From assembly GCA_036389695.1 (NCBI GenBank), contig DASVWG010000188.1:1-16688 (forward strand): a stretch of DNA of 16,688 bases, written 5' to 3'. The notes beneath the pieces are model-generated. The model made no database searches, was not told where the DNA came from, and saw nothing but the letters and a program-made list of their open reading frames with translations. Source of the stretch: JALZHR01 sp036389695. GTDB lineage: Bacteria > Acidobacteriota > Blastocatellia > Pyrinomonadales > Pyrinomonadaceae. Positions within the stretch are counted from its first letter, which is position 1. Each line of letters opens with the position of its first letter. Positions 15,101 to 16,688 of this stretch are shown here, piece after piece. The position numbers and the translations under genes were made by a program.

Positions 15101-16688
15101 TCGGCATCGACGCGCGAGCGCTGGCGATTGTTCAAAGCAATCACGGCGTTGCCGTTCACATTGCCGTCCATCACGCTCGCCGTCAGATTATTCAGCGTGA
15201 TTTCGTCGTTGGTCGCGATAACAGCGGCGCGCGCCGCGCCGAGGCGAACGCTGCCCAGAACGCCGCCGCCCAGACTCATATCCAGACTCGCGCGGTAGCG
15301 ACCGGAAGGCTCAAGCACAAAAACGGGTTTGGCGAGCCGCACGTTTTCGAGATTTCCCTGATTTTTTAAATTAATGTTGCCGGCGTCGATGTCGCCCGAA
15401 GTTCCTTCGACTCTGCCCTCGCGAATCGAAAGACGAACGCCCGCGATATTTAAGCTGCCGATAACCGCCTGATTGGTCGTCAGGCTTCCGACCTGCAAGC
15501 TGCCGGAATTGACGCGCGTTTCGTTTCCGCTCTGCTCGATGTCGACGTTCGACGCGTTCAGATTTCCGATTTTCGCGCCCTGCGCGTTGAGCTCGTCGGC
15601 GCGCAGTCGATTAACGGTCGCTTTGGTTGTGCCGTTCGCCGTCACGTTGACGCCGCTTGCCGAAAGGTTTCGCAAATTCGCGTCTTTGGTTTGCAGATTC
15701 TGCGCCTGCAAAGTGCTCGCCTGAATATCGGTTCTGCCGTTTTGATTGCGGACTTTGACGTTGCCCGCATTAATGCCGCGCAGCTCCGCGCCTTCGACCT
15801 TGAGGTTGTTGGCGCTGACATTCGGCAGGCTCACGTCGGCTCTGCCGTTAACGTAATTCAAACGCGCATTTCGCGCCCGCAGAAATTCGATTTCGGCTTC
15901 TTCGGAAAAAAACCTGCGCGCCGTGACGCTGCCGAAAGTCGCGTTTAGCTGCTCGTCTTTGTATTCGGCAATCGCGTCGGAAATATACAGGCTCGCAATC
16001 GTGCCCTGCGGCGTTTTCGCCGACGCCGCCTGAAGCTCGCCGAACCATTTGAAATCAGTTCCGCTGCCGCGCACGTTGCCGATTAATTGAGGAAAGTCGA
16101 TGCGAAAATCTTCGATGGTCAGCATTTCGGCGATTGCCTTGCCGTTCGCTTCGTAAATCCCGTCTTCGACGTTGACTTTCGCCGTCGCCTGCAAGGCTTT
16201 CAGCCGCACATTCGAAGCGGCGAGCGCATCGCTCGTCACCTCGCCGTCAATCATGTATCTTTCGCCTTCGCCCGCGACCGTGCCGCTGAAATTGCCGATG
16301 CCGCGCAGCGCCGTGCCGGAAGCGAAAATCGTTCCGGTCTGCGTCAAATCAATCGTCGAATCGATTTTAAAGTTGTAGCGAAACTGCTCCCAGCCTTCGA
16401 CTTTGCCGCTTAAAACCGTATCGGCAACCGGCGATTTCAAGGTTAATTCGGTAATATCCGCGCCCTTGCGGTCGGTGATGCCGCGCACGTGAACGTCGAC
16501 CGGCTCAATCGTTTTTTCGTCGTAAACGACGAAGGATTTGGTCGAGGTAAAATCGAATTTATAGCGTTTCTGCTCGTCCGGAACTTCCGCGTTTTCCGGC
16601 TCCAGCGCGAGCAAAACGTTTCGCGCGTCGCCGGAAATTTTGCGCGAAGCGTCGCCGAAATGGATTAAACCGTTTTTTAGAGAAACGC
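12130..16688 (-). CDS. tamB: TamB-like translocation/assembly module protein (DUF490, AsmA-like), 5' end cut by window
   Basis: TamB is an inner-membrane-anchored periplasmic bridge that works with an Omp85 partner in outer-membrane protein insertion and/or lipid transport. At least 1518 residues are in the window. The frame stays open to 16688, so the N-terminal anchor lies outside. The first visible residues (LKNGLIHFGDASRK) resemble AsmA-type repeats. Long stretches of beta-strand with Asn-, Thr- and Gly-rich turns fill the middle, as expected for the hydrophobic-groove fold. The C-terminal DUF490 block (GRRLNPTARLTVGRQINRN, then YRVSNRLSFVAQYEQG, ending in LRKRF) is clear. Within 15391-15927 there are five tandem 36-residue repeats. 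The Omp85 gene follows by 71 bp on the same strand, the reverse of the E. coli tamA-tamB order. It could also be another AsmA-like member, but the C-terminal block favours TamB. Confidence 0.93.
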   Translation of the reverse strand, partial: VSLKNGLIHFGDASRKISGDARNVLLALEPENAEVPDEQKRYKFDFTSTKSFVVYDEKTIEPVDVHVRGITDRKGADITELTLKSPVADTVLSGKVEGWEQFRYNFKIDSTIDLTQTGTIFASGTALRGIGNFSGTVAGEGERYMIDGEVTSDALAASNVRLKALQATAKVNVEDGIYEANGKAIAEMLTIEDFRIDFPQLIGNVRGSGTDFKWFGELQAASAKTPQGTIASLYISDAIAEYKDEQLNATFGSVTARRFFSEEAEIEFLRARNARLNYVNGRADVSLPNVSANNLKVEGAELRGINAGNVKVRNQNGRTDIQASTLQAQNLQTKDANLRNLSASGVNVTANGTTKATVNRLRADELNAQGAKIGNLNASNVDIEQSGNETRVNSGSLQVGSLTTNQAVIGSLNIAGVRLSIREGRVEGTSGDIDAGNINLKNQGNLENVRLAKPVFVLEPSGRYRASLDMSLGGGVLGSVRLGAARAAVIATNDEITLNNLTASVMDGNVNGNAVIALNNRQRSRVDAEFTALDLSKLLALQGGRVIPIAGQTTGRANLTFPGTNFKAASGTVSADFVANAGTAERGLVPVNGRLELTATNGLFDIQQANLNTEKSALTATGRFDLDGYDSNLNLALNSSDASEIERLIRVLNISPELERQLDTNEIQFAGNATFTGTLTGNLTNPTIEGRAALDSILIRQRNLGSLASNVFVSPQTIELRDGKLLQPDGGNVAFSVSMPQTGTNNTSVQATLTRVNTSNLLAALPLKLPEALRDFQGETSGTVNLSGLPNAITGEANIVSNNAVVAGQAFDNFEANVTFQNSVVNINKFEGRSADGFLRANGTYDTNSTAFNLDIEGKGLQLARLRTLFTKSEDFPAVGGTIDLKATATGRTADSTSYNVNFTGTGQNVTINENAVGAVSFTGNTVNQQLNASLTATFGNQQQVITGSVNFADPNLPIRAETNFNNTDLAPFIALFRPPDSVTIAGTATGKVFLEGNLYATNAKGEKVFSTENLRGSAEFSQFGLFLNETPFMATNPLVIRFTGSEVTVDNARFAGAGSNLVVNGTKSLNASGTNNLTVEGAVNLRVLDVLSKNTFFAGIANLSVRVAGSHADARLTGTAQVENASVSTFVGSERLNFSRINGRIMFTSNQAQIESAVGYLGGGQVVASGGALLKGLQLQAFRLDLRGTNVTAPLPKDFVTTGDAEITLSGERRGTGYESLIAGRVRARRAVYNKDIDLADVIGQRREGSISEGTSAPFLGIPRLAITIQGENALVVRNNLANLTASADLVVTGDADFPVITGRITANSGTIFFRNDRYEVQRGTLEFPAQSDSAPFINLQAETEIQGYQIFVNLLGELSDFESLNATVRSNPALPQADVVSLITSGNLANTGEGIPTLAQTGINTAAEILADALINNPARKATDKLFGLNRFEIDPILSGRRLNPTARLTVGRQINRNLLITYSTNLSEEQNQVLALEYRVSNRLSFVAQYEQGSTTNVTRSRDNFSFEIRLRKRF
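15391..15927 (-). repeat. Five tandem 36-residue repeats within TamB
   Basis: Units begin near 15927, 15819, 15711, 15606 and 15498, the third being one residue shorter. Aligned, each has an aliphatic residue at 1, Ala at 3 (four of five), a hydrophobic residue at 6, an invariant Ala at 11, Ile or Leu at 13 in most copies, and small residues (Ala) near 18. A Gly/Asn-rich turn ends each unit. The DNA copies have diverged, so the repetition is old and maintained at protein level. Confidence 0.7.

Overview
The window looks like a chromosomal segment of a Gram-negative bacterium with an outer membrane and meso-DAP peptidoglycan. Three genes support this: a TamB-type translocation protein, a BamA/TamA-family outer membrane protein and the murein-tripeptide ligase Mpl. 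GC content is moderate and the protein-coding genes have GC-rich third positions. Signal peptides end in FA|Q, there is a bacterial RRM/RGG protein and a cytochrome P450, and AT-rich spacers are full of short tandem and inverted repeats. My best guess is Acidobacteriota (Blastocatellia/Pyrinomonadaceae-like), but this is an inference from overall character, not from a marker gene.

Layout from left to right. A 121-nt foldback repeat lies at the left edge (1-121). It is followed by an intrinsic terminator (143-173) and a minus-strand RRM protein with an RGG tail (195-572), which has a long leader and a candidate promoter near 800-828. A nested foldback built of 8-bp tandem units (844-1108) separates it from a minus-strand cluster. 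That cluster, in transcription order, is a PLP aminotransferase (4331-3171), a secreted protein of unknown function (3146-2535) and mpl (2528-1119). Next is a minus-strand 180-residue protein with a His/Cys pattern like caspase-clan peptidases (4967-4425). It diverges from a plus-strand cytochrome P450 (5133-6488), which is followed by a small three-helix membrane protein (6542-6871).

The right half is entirely minus strand. TamB is cut by the right window edge (16688-12130). Downstream of it is a large Omp85 protein with about seven POTRA domains (12058-8708), then a possible 70-residue ORF, then a protein with a nucleotide-processing-like N-terminal domain fused to a TPR region (8402-6981). 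The last resembles the bacterial relatives of the ASK1/MAP3K5 sensor module.

TamB and the Omp85 protein probably form an envelope assembly or lipid-transport machine. Mpl salvages murein tripeptide. The TPR protein is a candidate stress or defence sensor. The most unusual signals are: the ASK1-like protein with a small ORF upstream; four copies of a 7-bp repeat apparently inside the start of the Omp85 coding region, which could make it phase-variable; a five-fold 36-residue repeat inside TamB; and foldback repeats at gene boundaries, one of which appears to supply the C-terminus of the small membrane protein. No tRNA, rRNA, CRISPR array, transposase or complete insertion sequence was seen.
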